A stretch of DNA of 64,000 nucleotides from Promethearchaeati archaeon (GCA_013166775.1 JABLTJ010000004.1:62001-126000); one strand, 5' to 3'. Positions 16,637-26,264 are shown, counted from the first letter of the stretch. Translations and numbers: made by a program. The notes: a model not told the origin generated them from the sequence alone.

Positions 16637-19504
16637 TTATTTTCTTCTTTTTGTGAATATTACTGCGCTTGAAATAGCTGCTAGTCCTATGATACTTAGA
16701 ATGGTTACTAATCCAAACTCTGGTACTAATGGTAAAGTACCTATTATAGCGTCGAGATGAGGTATTGAAGCAATATCTGAAGCAACTATTATTTCTAGAT
16801 AAGCTTCCATACCCATACCATTCATACCATAATCTGGAATTTGACCGATGACGAAATCAAAGCTTGTCTTAACTCCTCCACCTAGAACTTGACCAGTAAA
16901 GTAATCAATTCCTACCCATATGTAGCCTTTTATCCAACCATCCAAAGAACTAGTTTCCCATTCATAGTCTCCGTTCAACATACCAAACTCAAAGTCTACT
17001 GCTACATCAATTGAGATATAATTATACATTACGTCTAGACCTGCATCTGAGTAATAGAACGAATCGACAACTGGATTAAAGATTAGTTGGTTGAGAACCA
17101 CATTGGTGTTTTGTCCAGCGAGTAGAGTTAGAGCTTCTACAAAGTAATCTAAATTACCTATGACTGAAGTTACCGTAGTAAACATTCCATCCAGCAAGTC
17201 CCAATCTGGTAAGAATTGAGGTCCTGCAGGGTAAATCATTGGATATGAGTATGTATCAATTTCTGGTGTTGACAAAGGTTCTGAAGGATTAGTTAATTCC
17301 GTTGAGAAATTAGCCCAAAGACCTTCATAGCGATCAACAGTTACGGTTAGAAATTCATTACCAATGGCATCTAAACCACCTGTTTTGAATTGAGTTAATC
17401 CATCGACAAACTCTTGTGGTGCAATTGCAGGTATGTCATAGTAGAAAACAAAATCATCAATGCTGTAGGTCCAAGATTCATCAGTAAAGTCTGTAAATGT
17501 TACTGTTTCTGTTTTTCCGTAATTTAGCTCTATAACCATATCTACATACACATCAGTTAGAGAATAGAAATCTAAACTCAAGGAGACGTTTAGCAACATC
17601 CCATCGGTAGTATTATAGCCCCAGTAAACATCTTGTGTCATACCTGGTTCTGTCATATCCATATGCAGTTCGAATAGGAAATAGTTGTTAATATCATCAT
17701 AGGTTGTATTGAAACCTGGTGATTCATATTCTGGTGTGTCATTCATAGCAACATCTATATCATCTAAGCTCTCCCAATTAGTGTCAGGTGCATAGATTGA
17801 CTGCATTGGTACAAAAGTTTCTGTAAATGGCCAGTAGTCATAAGATCCATGCAAGAATTCATATTTATAATCTCCCATAACATTCATGGCAAATTCTAAA
17901 TCTGTAAACATTGTCAAAGGAATTGGGATTGGAATTATAGAACCAGTTGAAATATCTAATTCAGCATCGGGTAGATTCATTGTATAAAATGGTCCATTAG
18001 ACCATAACCACATCATAGGATCAGGACTGTTTACTAGTGTAGAAAAGATAAAACCATTATGATAACCATCATAGAATTGGCTTTCATATGCATAGTTTGC
18101 TCCATCGCGATATTCGGTTGTTCCAGCTGGATTAGGTAGTACAGGTATTGGATTTTCAGTAAGAGCTCCTGCTATTTTATCAGCAGCTCCATCTGCGAAA
18201 CCATCAAAATATCCTTTAGAACCATAGTCCCACATTCCATTAAGATAGTCTAATCCGTAATTAGTATCTGGATCATTAAATCCGTCCTCATACGCCCAAT
18301 CATAGCCATCCTTTATTCCCCAGTTATAACCATCTTCCCAGGAATCTTCTGGATTCCAATAATAGTTTACTGGAAGATTATAATTTGGACCTGGAAAAAC
18401 TCCACCGTCATCCCAAGTACCATGGTCAAATCCACCATAGTTATGATATCCATTATCGAAACCACTTTTATATCCAGACATCCAGGTATTCCACTCTGCA
18501 TCATAGAGATCATGATATAATTCTCTATTGAAATATTCAATAGCTCCTTGATATAGATATCCTTGACCATAGTACATATCGTACCATCTGCTATAGTGTT
18601 CATAGTAAGCAAGATCGAAGAGATTAGTGATTGCTGGAGGTGTTGGGGGAGTCTTATCAGGTATTCTATAAGTTGATAGATAATCAGTTTCTCCACTGGA
18701 GAAACCATTATCTCTAGCGTCAAAGAAACCATCATAGAAACCGTCTAATGCAGTAAAATTATCAAACCAAGCAAGGTTTTTTACACTGACTTCAGAAGCT
18801 CGGTAGCCCATCTCCCATCCGATACACTTTCCTAAATCTCTAGCAAAGTCATAAATTTGGCTTTCACCATAATTATTTTCATTTGGCCACCAGAAAGGAT
18901 TGTATGATCCCCAATCATAATAGTGAGTTTGCCATCCCCAATAGAATTCATCGAGGAAGGTTTGATTAAATCCATTCCAGAATTCGTCAGAGTCAATTGT
19001 GTTATCAAAATCACCCCATACCCAGTAGTCTTTGTAGTTGTTTATGTTGGTATCTACAAAATCATCAGGGAAAGAAAACATTGATGCATTGAGATATGCC
19101 ATTAGGTCGCTGTTTAGTTTAAGGTAAGTAAACGTTTGGAATGCATTTTCCCAGGTCTGGTTTTCATACGTATAATCGAAATCATCATCATATTGCCATA
19201 GTGGTAAAGTGTCCATAGCTGTAATATAAGCTATAATTTCACTTCCTTCAAATGTACCATCAAAACCATAGTCAAAATCTGGTGCTTCAATTGGTAGAAT
19301 AAGGTCTAGAATTTCTAGAAAACCTTCACCATAATCGAAAGTTGTCATGTCATAAACATATTTTGATCCAGCATCAAATGCTTCAAATTTTGGAGCATCA
19401 TCTGTAGAATCATCCCATGTCGCATTTATTACATTAGACATTGGTGAAACTATAGGCAGTAATATTAGCAATAGGCTTATTCCTAAAATTATTCGTTTTT
19501 TCAT
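16637..19504 (-). CDS. Large cell-surface protein with Gly/Asp/aromatic repeats and a PEF-CTERM-like tail
   Basis: A 955-aa secreted protein. An N-terminal signal peptide (MKKRIILGISLLLILLPIVSP) is followed by a highly acidic ectodomain extraordinarily rich in Trp, Tyr, Phe, Asp, Asn and Gly. Between residues about 180 and 480 short imperfect units such as DGYNWGIKDGYDWAYEDGF and KGYFDGFADGAAD recur. The second half is beta-rich with many N-x-S/T sequons. The C-terminus VPEFGLVTILSIIGLAAISSAVIFTKRRK matches the VPEF-helix-basic layout of archaeal PEF-CTERM sorting signals, so it may be cleaved by an archaeosortase or simply anchored. An S-layer-like or adhesive role is inferred. It is monocistronic in appearance and preceded by an AT-rich promoter region. 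Confidence 0.82.
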   Translation of the reverse strand: MKKRIILGISLLLILLPIVSPMSNVINATWDDSTDDAPKFEAFDAGSKYVYDMTTFDYGEGFLEILDLILPIEAPDFDYGFDGTFEGSEIIAYITAMDTLPLWQYDDDFDYTYENQTWENAFQTFTYLKLNSDLMAYLNASMFSFPDDFVDTNINNYKDYWVWGDFDNTIDSDEFWNGFNQTFLDEFYWGWQTHYYDWGSYNPFWWPNENNYGESQIYDFARDLGKCIGWEMGYRASEVSVKNLAWFDNFTALDGFYDGFFDARDNGFSSGETDYLSTYRIPDKTPPTPPAITNLFDLAYYEHYSRWYDMYYGQGYLYQGAIEYFNRELYHDLYDAEWNTWMSGYKSGFDNGYHNYGGFDHGTWDDGGVFPGPNYNLPVNYYWNPEDSWEDGYNWGIKDGYDWAYEDGFNDPDTNYGLDYLNGMWDYGSKGYFDGFADGAADKIAGALTENPIPVLPNPAGTTEYRDGANYAYESQFYDGYHNGFIFSTLVNSPDPMMWLWSNGPFYTMNLPDAELDISTGSIIPIPIPLTMFTDLEFAMNVMGDYKYEFLHGSYDYWPFTETFVPMQSIYAPDTNWESLDDIDVAMNDTPEYESPGFNTTYDDINNYFLFELHMDMTEPGMTQDVYWGYNTTDGMLLNVSLSLDFYSLTDVYVDMVIELNYGKTETVTFTDFTDESWTYSIDDFVFYYDIPAIAPQEFVDGLTQFKTGGLDAIGNEFLTVTVDRYEGLWANFSTELTNPSEPLSTPEIDTYSYPMIYPAGPQFLPDWDLLDGMFTTVTSVIGNLDYFVEALTLLAGQNTNVVLNQLIFNPVVDSFYYSDAGLDVMYNYISIDVAVDFEFGMLNGDYEWETSSLDGWIKGYIWVGIDYFTGQVLGGGVKTSFDFVIGQIPDYGMNGMGMEAYLEIIVASDIASIPHLDAIIGTLPLVPEFGLVTILSIIGLAAISSAVIFTKRRK

Positions 19505-19664
19505 ATATTTGAACCCCTTAGGAGTCTAATATATCTATCCAGACTTATATTTAAAAACATAATGTTCGTTTTTTTTCGAGGAAGTAAATCTGAGTATATA
19601 AAATCATTGAATTGCTATACAATGAATAAAACGAATAAAGATGAAAATTATACTAAAACATGGT

Positions 19665-19853
19665 TTAATCTAATTCTGTTGGTTGCTCAAACTGACTACC
19701 AAAGAACTCGAAGACATGGTAACTTCCACATTCGGGACAATGGAATGTAAGTGTAAAAGCTTTCTTTCTATCATCCCCAACAAATTCATGTTCTATTTCT
19801 TTTTCACAGAATTTGCAGTAGAAATTTAGTTTGGGTTTATTTTCTGCGGACAT
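19665..19853 (-). CDS. Small zinc-ribbon protein
   Basis: A 62-aa protein with two CxxC pairs, CKFC near residue 13 and CPEC near residue 39, spaced about 26 residues apart as in a zinc ribbon. The rest is charged, with an acidic C-terminal tail. It lies upstream of the surface-protein gene and downstream of the aminotransferase on the same strand. A short plus-strand ORF overlapping it (19562-19750) has no such motif. Function unknown; DNA, RNA or protein binding are all possible for such ribbons. Confidence 0.7.
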   Translation of the reverse strand: MSAENKPKLNFYCKFCEKEIEHEFVGDDRKKAFTLTFHCPECGSYHVFEFFGSQFEQPTELD

Positions 19854-19910
19854 CTTCCTTCACAATATGATTCTTTAATGTATTTTTAAGTTATTTGCAT
19901 GCAAGCAATT

Positions 19911-21068
19911 CTACAATATATTTTTGAATCTGTCTACAACTTCCTCTATCTGGGGAACACTTACTGATCCAAAGCTAGCTCTTATGTAATTATCTTGATT
20001 GGGACCGAATTCTGTTCCTGGCACAACAACAACATCAGCATCCTCAAAAGCTCTTTCAGAGAAATCTTTTCCATCTGAATATTTGGTTTCCTCAACATTT
20101 GCGTAACAATAGAAGGATCCTTTTGGTCTTTTACATTTTACTCCATCAATTGAGTTAAATCCATCTACTATTGTATTTCGACGTGTTTGGAACTCATTCT
20201 TAACGTATTTTTTGAACTCTTTTGCTTCCTTTGTGTGCATAAAGTTAGCTAAAGCAATTTGCATAGGAGTGGTAGCGTTAGCGATAATATAAGTATGATA
20301 TCTCAGTATAGGTCGTAAAATATCTGGAGTTGTGACTCCAAAACCCATTCTCCATCCTGGTATTGCAAATGTTTTGGAGAAGGAATTTACTGTTATTGTT
20401 TTTTCGTAAGCATCATCTATTGAGGCAATATGTACATGTTTATTATCATCATAAGTATAGTATTCATACACTTCATCACTTAAAATAAAAATATCATTAT
20501 CAACTGCAAGATCAACAATTGCTTTGAGCTCTTCACGAGTCATCACAGCTCCAGTAGGATTACTTGGAAAATTTAAAAAAATGAATTTTGTTTTATCCGT
20601 GATTGATTCTTTTGTTTTTTCGATATCTATTGAGAAATCCTCAGTCGATGGCATCCAAACTATTTTTCCTCCTGCTAAAACTACTTGACGTGGATAGGTA
20701 AGAAAGCAAGGAGCTTGAAGTAAAACCTCATCACCTGGAGTAAGATATGTTTGAAGTGCAACATAAATAATCTGAACACCCCCACACCCAACAATTACTC
20801 CTTCCTCACTACTATAATCAACACCATAATCTTCTTTATAATTCCTTGTTATAGCTTCCCTAAACTCTTTATTACCTGGAGTTAAATCGTAATTGTTAAA
20901 ATTGTTAAAAACTGCATCTTTTAAAGCTTCTTTCAAACCATCTGGTGTGTTAATATCTGGAGCCCCAATACCTAACGAAATCACATTAGCTTTTCCTTTA
21001 GCTTTGGAGAATAATTCTCTAATACCACTTGGTTCAATTTTTTCTAGTTTTTCAGGAAAGAAATTCAT
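19911..21068 (-). CDS. Class I/II PLP-dependent aminotransferase (aspartate/aromatic type)
   Basis: A 385-aa fold-type I aminotransferase of the AspC/AraT kind. The N-terminal ISLGIGAPDINTP, the NPSNPTG-equivalent NFPSNPTGAV, SDEVYEYYTYD with the cofactor-binding Asp and Tyr, and SFSKTFAIPGWRMG with the PLP lysine (about residue 230) are all present. RASFGSVSVPQIEE near the C-terminus contains the substrate-carboxylate arginine. It would transfer amino groups between Asp, Glu, aromatic or branched substrates and 2-oxoglutarate, and could supply the aryl-pyruvates used by IorAB; that link is inference as the genes are 9 kb apart. Confidence 0.93.
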   Translation of the reverse strand: MNFFPEKLEKIEPSGIRELFSKAKGKANVISLGIGAPDINTPDGLKEALKDAVFNNFNNYDLTPGNKEFREAITRNYKEDYGVDYSSEEGVIVGCGGVQIIYVALQTYLTPGDEVLLQAPCFLTYPRQVVLAGGKIVWMPSTEDFSIDIEKTKESITDKTKFIFLNFPSNPTGAVMTREELKAIVDLAVDNDIFILSDEVYEYYTYDDNKHVHIASIDDAYEKTITVNSFSKTFAIPGWRMGFGVTTPDILRPILRYHTYIIANATTPMQIALANFMHTKEAKEFKKYVKNEFQTRRNTIVDGFNSIDGVKCKRPKGSFYCYANVEETKYSDGKDFSERAFEDADVVVVPGTEFGPNQDNYIRASFGSVSVPQIEEVVDRFKNIL

Positions 21069-21128
21069 TAATTATCAAGTTGGCTTTAAACACTATAGAA
21101 TTAAATGTTTTCATTAAAGCTTAAGCAT

Positions 21129-22199
21129 TTATTTTTGTTCTAAAATTTCTACTATCTTATCAGCAGGAGATTCAAGTTTCTCTAGAATACTTTGAACCTG
21201 GTTTCTCATAACAGTTTTATTCACTGGATTCATCAATAAATCCTTTGCTCTAGAAATCGCTTCTTGAAGTGTAAATTCATTAAACAAGGGAATTCCTATG
21301 GATGCTATGTATTCCAATACTTCCAATGGTTTGGGATAATAAGAGATAGAAGGTGTTCCAAGAGCTGCTGCTTCTCTAGCCATAGTTGCTCCACCTGTAA
21401 TGCATAAATCTGAGAAATAGTACAAAGATAGAGTATCTACAGCTTTTGGAGGGATAATAATTTTATTTCCGAACTTCTTCAGAAGGAATTCTTTTTGACT
21501 CTCATATCTTGGAAAAACGATTGCTTTTCCATCATAGACATCAAATATCGCTAACAAAATCTCATCTAAAAGTGTTTGACCTGCCATTTTTTTATCAAGC
21601 ATGTAAGCTGCACTACTCTCTTCTGGTCGAGCTATGATAAATTTATCTTCTTTTGATAAATTCAACATTTCAAGAGTTTCTTCCTTTGCAGAAAAATCTG
21701 TTAGCCAAGCTACTTCATCAATGCCATCATAAGGATAAAACTGTGCATCTAGTGCACCTAATTTTAGCCAGTTTTCTTTTCTAATACTTGAGCTGTAAAC
21801 CAAATATTTTGTTAAGGGTATAGTGAGTTTTCCAACAGCTTTAGCATGTGGTGAATCATTTACATTAATTACAGGTATGCCTAAGCCAAATGCTACTCTA
21901 GTTGATTCAGGGCAAGCAAAGGAAATGTGAATATCAGGCTTTTTTCCTAGATTATGAATATATTCAGCAAGTAAATTTATTCTAGTATTTCCTGCAATGA
22001 GCTTTCCGTATAAAGTCCCCCCACCATGTTTTCCAAGAACTTTAACATCTCTCTTGAGTAGATCAAACAAACTTGAAACGTAATCATATTCTCTACAAGT
22101 AAATATGACTTCATGACCTAGCTTCTCCAATTCAGTAGCTACAGCATCAAATAACAGAGGTTCCTTTGCTGTTACAGCGTCAAACCAGATTATCATCAA
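21129..22199 (-). CDS. DUF354 family protein (GT-B fold, UDP-GlcNAc epimerase-like)
   Basis: A 356-aa DUF354 protein, common in archaea. The opening IWFDAVTAKEPLLFDAVATELEKLGHEV and the central SFACPESTRVAFGLGIPVINVNDSPH are typical of the family, and the C-terminal GGATMAREAAALGTPSISYYP resembles the nucleotide-sugar-binding end of GT-B enzymes. The reaction is not established for the family; sugar-nucleotide epimerisation or glycosyl transfer are the usual guesses. It sits between the aminotransferase and the ribonucleotide reductase on the same strand with short gaps. Confidence 0.88.
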   Translation of the reverse strand: MMIIWFDAVTAKEPLLFDAVATELEKLGHEVIFTCREYDYVSSLFDLLKRDVKVLGKHGGGTLYGKLIAGNTRINLLAEYIHNLGKKPDIHISFACPESTRVAFGLGIPVINVNDSPHAKAVGKLTIPLTKYLVYSSSIRKENWLKLGALDAQFYPYDGIDEVAWLTDFSAKEETLEMLNLSKEDKFIIARPEESSAAYMLDKKMAGQTLLDEILLAIFDVYDGKAIVFPRYESQKEFLLKKFGNKIIIPPKAVDTLSLYYFSDLCITGGATMAREAAALGTPSISYYPKPLEVLEYIASIGIPLFNEFTLQEAISRAKDLLMNPVNKTVMRNQVQSILEKLESPADKIVEILEQK

Positions 22200-22271
22200 A
22201 CATCATCTAACTTTATAACAAAAAAACATTATGCTTCATTTTTCAAATAAAAAGAAAGAATGAGAAGAAAA

Positions 22272-24437
22272 TTAGTCACATTTACTATAACCACAAGATC
22301 TACATGTGTAGCAACCTTCAGCAAACTCTAGCATTCCACCACATTCAGGACATGCAACAGTGCCATTTGGTCTAATTATCTGTGCTCCATCAATATATGA
22401 TTCCAAGACATGAGCAATTCCATCTGCACAAGATAAAACTGTTTTTCCTTGATAGAAATTTGGGCTTGGACAGCGTATACCTGCTAAATGGTCAGTGATA
22501 GATTCTAATCTTACACCAGATCTTAGAGCAAGAGAGATCAGTCTTCCTACTGCTTCACTTTGACTTGCTATACATCCACCACTTTTTCCTACTTGGACAA
22601 AGACTTCACAAACACCTGTCTCATCTCTGTTTATGGTCACATAGAGGTTTCCGCATCCTGCCCTAATTTTATGTGTTCTTCCTATTGTAACTTCAGGACG
22701 GGGCCTAGGTACAACCTTGTCTGTAATAACAACTTTGATGTCTTGTTCTGCTACTTTTTCAGTTTTCTTTGTTGTTAGAACTTGATATTTTCTAGAACCA
22801 TCTCTATATACAGTGACACCCTTGCATCCTTTCTTGTAAGCTAGTAAATAAGTTTTGGATATATCTTCTTTAGATGCAGTAGATGGGAAATTTATAGTTT
22901 TAGAAGTGGCATTATCTATGTATTTCTGAAAAGCTGCTTGCATCTCTATATGCCATTCAGGTTCTATATCATGGGATGTCACAAACACATCTCTAATTTC
23001 CATAGGAAGCTCATCTATTTCCTGAATTGAGTTTGTTGCAGATATTGTTTCAATAAGCTCTTCAGAATATAATTTAGCCTTTTTCAGTTTTTCTTCAAAA
23101 AGATGATTCACATCAAAAAGTTTCTTTCCGCCAAGAACATTTCTTGTAAATGCTATAGCATAATAAGGTTCTATTCCACTTGAGCAACCAGCAATTAATG
23201 ATATTGTTCCTGTCGGAGCAATAGTTGTTACAGTAGCATTACGCATGTTATCATATTGAGCTTTCAGAGTACTCTTTTCAAAATTAGCAAAATCCCCTCT
23301 TTCTTTTCCAAGCTTAGCAGATTCATCTCGTGCAGTGGATTGGATGAAAGACATAATTTCTTCTGCTTTTTCGATAGCTTCAGTTGAATTATATCTAATT
23401 CCTACCTTTACTAGTAAGTCAGCAAATCCCATAACACCTAAACCAATTTTACGATTTGCTTTAGTCATTTCTTCTATTTGAGGTAGTATAAAGCTGTTCT
23501 TGTCTATAATATTATCAAGGAAACGTATACTAGTTCTTATTGTTTTCTCTAGTAATTCCCAACTAATTTTTCCTTTTGAAACATGCTTTGAAAGATTGAT
23601 AGAACCTAAATTGCAGCTCTCCCATGGGAGCAATGGCATTTCACCACAAGGATTCGTACTCTCAATTTCACCAACTGCAGGAGTTGGATTGTCTCTATTG
23701 ATTCTATCTATGAAAACTATTCCAGGCTCACCGTTTTTCCATGCAAGCTCAATAATTTTGTTGAATACTTCCTTTGCATTTAATTTTCCCATAGTTTTGT
23801 TATTTCTGGGATTTATAAGATCATAATCCTCATTGTTCTCAACTGATTTCATGAAACTTTCAGTTACAGCAACAGAAATATTGAAATTCGTAAAACGAGT
23901 TTGTTCTTCTTTGCATGTAATGAATTCCATGATATCAGGATGATCAACACGAAGAATCCCCATATTAGCACCCCTTCTACGTCCTCCTTGTTTTACAGTA
24001 TTTGTAGCTGCATTGAAGACTTCCATAAATGAAATAGGACCACTTGCGATTCCTCCAGTTGTCTTAACAACATCATTCTTTGGCCGAAGTCTAGAGAATG
24101 CAAAACCTGTCCCTCCTCCACCTTGATGAATCAGGGCACTATTCTTCACAGCTTCAAAAATCGATGTCATATCATCTTCAATTGGTAGGACATAACATGC
24201 ACTAAGTTGTCCTAGCTTAGTACCTGCATTCATAAGTGTGGGAGAATTAGGTAAGAAACGTAAAGAAATCATTATGTCATAGAATTTTTCTCTTTCTTCC
24301 TCATTGTCTCCAATTGCATTTGAAACTCTCCAGAAGAGTTCTTCCGGTGTTTCTAATAATTTTTTATTTTCATCTCTGAGAAGATATCTCTTCTCCAAAA
24401 CAGTGATAGCATTTTTTGAGAGGTCAGTTACTGTCAC
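22272..24437 (-). CDS. nrdJ: Adenosylcobalamin-dependent (class II) ribonucleotide reductase
   Basis: A 721-aa class II RNR, which reduces ribonucleotides to deoxyribonucleotides with an adenosylcobalamin-generated thiyl radical and needs neither oxygen nor a second subunit. Visible landmarks are PTLMNAGTKLGQLSACYVLP, HQGGGGTGFAFSRLRP, the active-site NPCGEMPLLPWESCNLGSINLS (about residue 263) and TIAPTGTISLIAGCSSGIEP. The C-terminus carries a zinc-ribbon-like CPECGGMLEFAEGCYTCRSCG with the terminal redox cysteines. No N-terminal ATP-cone is evident, so activity regulation may be simple. A 347-bp intergenic region separates it from the divergent pilin gene. Confidence 0.96.
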   Translation of the reverse strand: MTVTDLSKNAITVLEKRYLLRDENKKLLETPEELFWRVSNAIGDNEEEREKFYDIMISLRFLPNSPTLMNAGTKLGQLSACYVLPIEDDMTSIFEAVKNSALIHQGGGGTGFAFSRLRPKNDVVKTTGGIASGPISFMEVFNAATNTVKQGGRRRGANMGILRVDHPDIMEFITCKEEQTRFTNFNISVAVTESFMKSVENNEDYDLINPRNNKTMGKLNAKEVFNKIIELAWKNGEPGIVFIDRINRDNPTPAVGEIESTNPCGEMPLLPWESCNLGSINLSKHVSKGKISWELLEKTIRTSIRFLDNIIDKNSFILPQIEEMTKANRKIGLGVMGFADLLVKVGIRYNSTEAIEKAEEIMSFIQSTARDESAKLGKERGDFANFEKSTLKAQYDNMRNATVTTIAPTGTISLIAGCSSGIEPYYAIAFTRNVLGGKKLFDVNHLFEEKLKKAKLYSEELIETISATNSIQEIDELPMEIRDVFVTSHDIEPEWHIEMQAAFQKYIDNATSKTINFPSTASKEDISKTYLLAYKKGCKGVTVYRDGSRKYQVLTTKKTEKVAEQDIKVVITDKVVPRPRPEVTIGRTHKIRAGCGNLYVTINRDETGVCEVFVQVGKSGGCIASQSEAVGRLISLALRSGVRLESITDHLAGIRCPSPNFYQGKTVLSCADGIAHVLESYIDGAQIIRPNGTVACPECGGMLEFAEGCYTCRSCGYSKCD

Positions 24438-24784
24438 GTTTATCTCCTGTATTAAATTATTCTTAAATTGGTTATTAAACCCCGAAGAATCTCATAACGA
24501 TATATGATTTACATCGTTTTGAGAAACGCTTTCTTCAGATACTTTCTAGTAGGATAAAATGAACCATATTTAAGGATTTATAACACCTTTTTTTTCGCGA
24601 TAGAAGCAGTCTAAATGACAATATTCTACCGACAAAAATCAAGGTAAAAAACAAGTTTTTATAAATATTTAAAAAAAGATACAAGGAAAAATTATGCCTT
24701 ACATATAGAATTACATTTCTGATATATTTCTCATATACATTTTCCGATAGATTTTAATTTGCTCAAAATATAATAGATGCATAA
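24438..24784. other. Intergenic region between divergent nrdJ and pilin genes
   Basis: This 347-bp, very AT-rich stretch holds the promoters of both flanking genes and no credible ORF. A TATA-like ATTTTAATTT at 24751-24760 lies about 28 bp before the pilin ATG, consistent with a leaderless transcript. A short inverted repeat CGTTT-tgag-AAACG at 24515-24528 lies about 80 bp upstream of nrdJ and could be an operator, but at 5-bp arms it is weak. I see no cobalamin-riboswitch core and no tRNA. Confidence 0.45.
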
Positions 24785-25642
24785 ATGAAATTCAAGATGA
24801 ATCGAAGAGCTGTTTCTCCAGTTGTAGCAATTGTCCTAATGTTTGCTCTTACAACTGCAGCAATAGGCATTTCTTTAGCTTATATGTTTCCAAGTATTAG
24901 TCAGTTTAAGGACAAAAGTTACAATAATAGTAATAATCTCTACTTCATTGCTTTAGATTCAGCAATTCAAGATTTAATAACAAACAATCCTCCAATGAGT
25001 AAACAAATCCAGATAAATCAAGAAGAAGGAGAGTTTATGGTTGACTCAAGCTGGAGAGTTCTCTTTCTGCTCAAAGATGTAACAGGGACACAAAGTAGTC
25101 TGGTGCTTGATGAACAAATTACTCGAATTGTGCATAGGAGTACCGCAGTAGCGGATTATGATAAAGGAGAACATAGATATATGATAGGTCCTCAAGATCA
25201 AGATTATTTATTCATTAATGGGAGTAGCACTCTTTATAATGAGATAACTGTGTTAAACAGTTCTAGAACAATGTATGAACCGAGTTTTCTTGATTTAGCC
25301 TTGTATTATAGATATGCTCTTTCAATTAATTATAAAGATGCAGGATCAACAGAGATCTATCAATTAGATATAATTCATGTTAATTTGATTCTAAATGAAT
25401 CCTCTCTGGAGAGTACTATGCAAAAGCATATTTCTCTCCAACTAACCTATTTTGGAACTCAATATGAAGAGTATGGTACTATTGATTTTCTGAATGATAT
25501 TGAGGGAGAAATCCGTCTACTTGACCAATATAATCATTTTCAGAATGACTTTCCAATTTATTTCCCAGTAAATACGAATTTTGTTTCACATCAAATTAAT
25601 GTAAACATTATTAAAATAGATATAGGAGTATCATTTAGCTAG
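24785..25642 (+). CDS. Archaeal type IV pilin-like protein (Pilin_N/DUF1628 type)
   Basis: A 285-aa protein opening with MKFKMNRRAVSPVVAIVLMFALTTAAIGISLAYMFP, the textbook archaeal pilin N-terminus: a short basic leader, RAVSPVVAIVLM, and a hydrophobic helix that packs in the filament core. The leader would be removed by a prepilin peptidase (PibD/EppA type), which is not in this window. The rest is a beta-rich, hydrophilic ectodomain, larger than a typical major pilin (100-150 aa), so it may be a minor or tip pilin. It starts a plus-strand pair with the next gene, 9 bp away, and the secretion ATPase follows. Confidence 0.88.
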   Translation: MKFKMNRRAVSPVVAIVLMFALTTAAIGISLAYMFPSISQFKDKSYNNSNNLYFIALDSAIQDLITNNPPMSKQIQINQEEGEFMVDSSWRVLFLLKDVTGTQSSLVLDEQITRIVHRSTAVADYDKGEHRYMIGPQDQDYLFINGSSTLYNEITVLNSSRTMYEPSFLDLALYYRYALSINYKDAGSTEIYQLDIIHVNLILNESSLESTMQKHISLQLTYFGTQYEEYGTIDFLNDIEGEIRLLDQYNHFQNDFPIYFPVNTNFVSHQINVNIIKIDIGVSFS

Positions 25643-25651
25643 GAGATTATT

Positions 25652-26116
25652 ATGCCCAGTGAATATATAATGTATTTATCAATACTACTAGTAGGAACAC
25701 TTGCAATAGGTGGAATTTCAGCAACTATGGTTGCAATAAATAACACAATGGAAGAAAGGGCAATAGAAGTAAATCTGGAAAATATTCTACAGAGCATTAC
25801 GAAGGTTATTCACGACGTTAAAGAAAATGGTGATAATCAAGTTGAGCTCGGGGCAACAGATCTGAGTTATATCAATATTCTTGCTATTCCAGAAGAAATT
25901 CAAGAGGAGGAGTACATCATAGAAGTAACTTCTACAAATACATCCTATTCATTAAAAGCAAGCCTTAAAGAAGATCCAGAATTTTTCATTTCAGTTTCAC
26001 TCCTGATTTCACCTGATACAATCACAATTTCAGGATCTATTGACAGTACTGGTAATGCACCAAAAGTTATCTACATCTTTGACGGAATATCAAGCTCAAT
26101 TCTACTAGCTAACTAA
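25652..26116 (+). CDS. Pilus-associated protein with N-terminal membrane helix (pilin- or ArlF/G-like)
   Basis: A 154-aa protein with a single N-terminal hydrophobic helix (YIMYLSILLVGTLAIGGISATMVAI) directly after the initiator, followed by a beta-strand-rich domain of about 110 residues. This architecture is that of archaeal pilin-like or ArlF/ArlG stator proteins. There is no basic leader with a recognisable cleavage site, so ArlF/G-like anchoring in the membrane with an external beta-sandwich is at least as likely as incorporation into the fibre. It is 9 bp downstream of the pilin gene and followed by a stem-loop that probably ends the transcript. Confidence 0.65.
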   Translation: MPSEYIMYLSILLVGTLAIGGISATMVAINNTMEERAIEVNLENILQSITKVIHDVKENGDNQVELGATDLSYINILAIPEEIQEEEYIIEVTSTNTSYSLKASLKEDPEFFISVSLLISPDTITISGSIDSTGNAPKVIYIFDGISSSILLAN

Positions 26117-26118
26117 AA

Positions 26119-26154
26119 TTGAAGGTCTTTCTAAGCTGAGCTTTCTACCTTCAA
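26119..26154 (+). terminator. Stem-loop after the pilin pair
   Basis: TTGAAGGT and ACCTTCAA form an 8-bp perfect outer stem, with an inner AAGC-tga-GCTT hairpin, starting 3 bp after the stop codon. An A-run follows on the plus strand rather than a T-run. It may act as a terminator or as an RNA-stabilising structure. Confidence 0.45.
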
Positions 26155-26196
26155 AAAAAGAGCCTAAGAAAGTTTTAAAGATTGGATAAACTGTCG

Positions 26197-26217
26197 ATTT
26201 TTTTTATGAAAAAAAAT
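26197..26217. repeat. AT-only inverted repeat before the ATPase promoter
   Basis: ATTTTTTTT-atg-AAAAAAAAT is a perfect 9-bp palindromic arm pair. The T-run would terminate plus-strand transcripts arriving from the pilin genes. It lies about 50 bp upstream of the TATA-like box of the ATPase gene. Confidence 0.4.
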
Positions 26218-26264
26218 GCAGAATCGATGTAAAAACATCTTTTATTAACTAAAATGAAAAATAA

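Noticed and set aside
19562-19750. 62-aa plus-strand ORF
   Set aside because: It overlaps the minus-strand zinc-ribbon gene, which has two CxxC pairs; the plus-strand product has no recognisable feature.
24515-24528. CGTTT-tgag-AAACG as an RNR-regulator (NrdR-like) box
   Set aside because: The arms are only 5 bp, there is a single copy, and the spacing does not match paired NrdR boxes. Left as a weak inverted repeat only.
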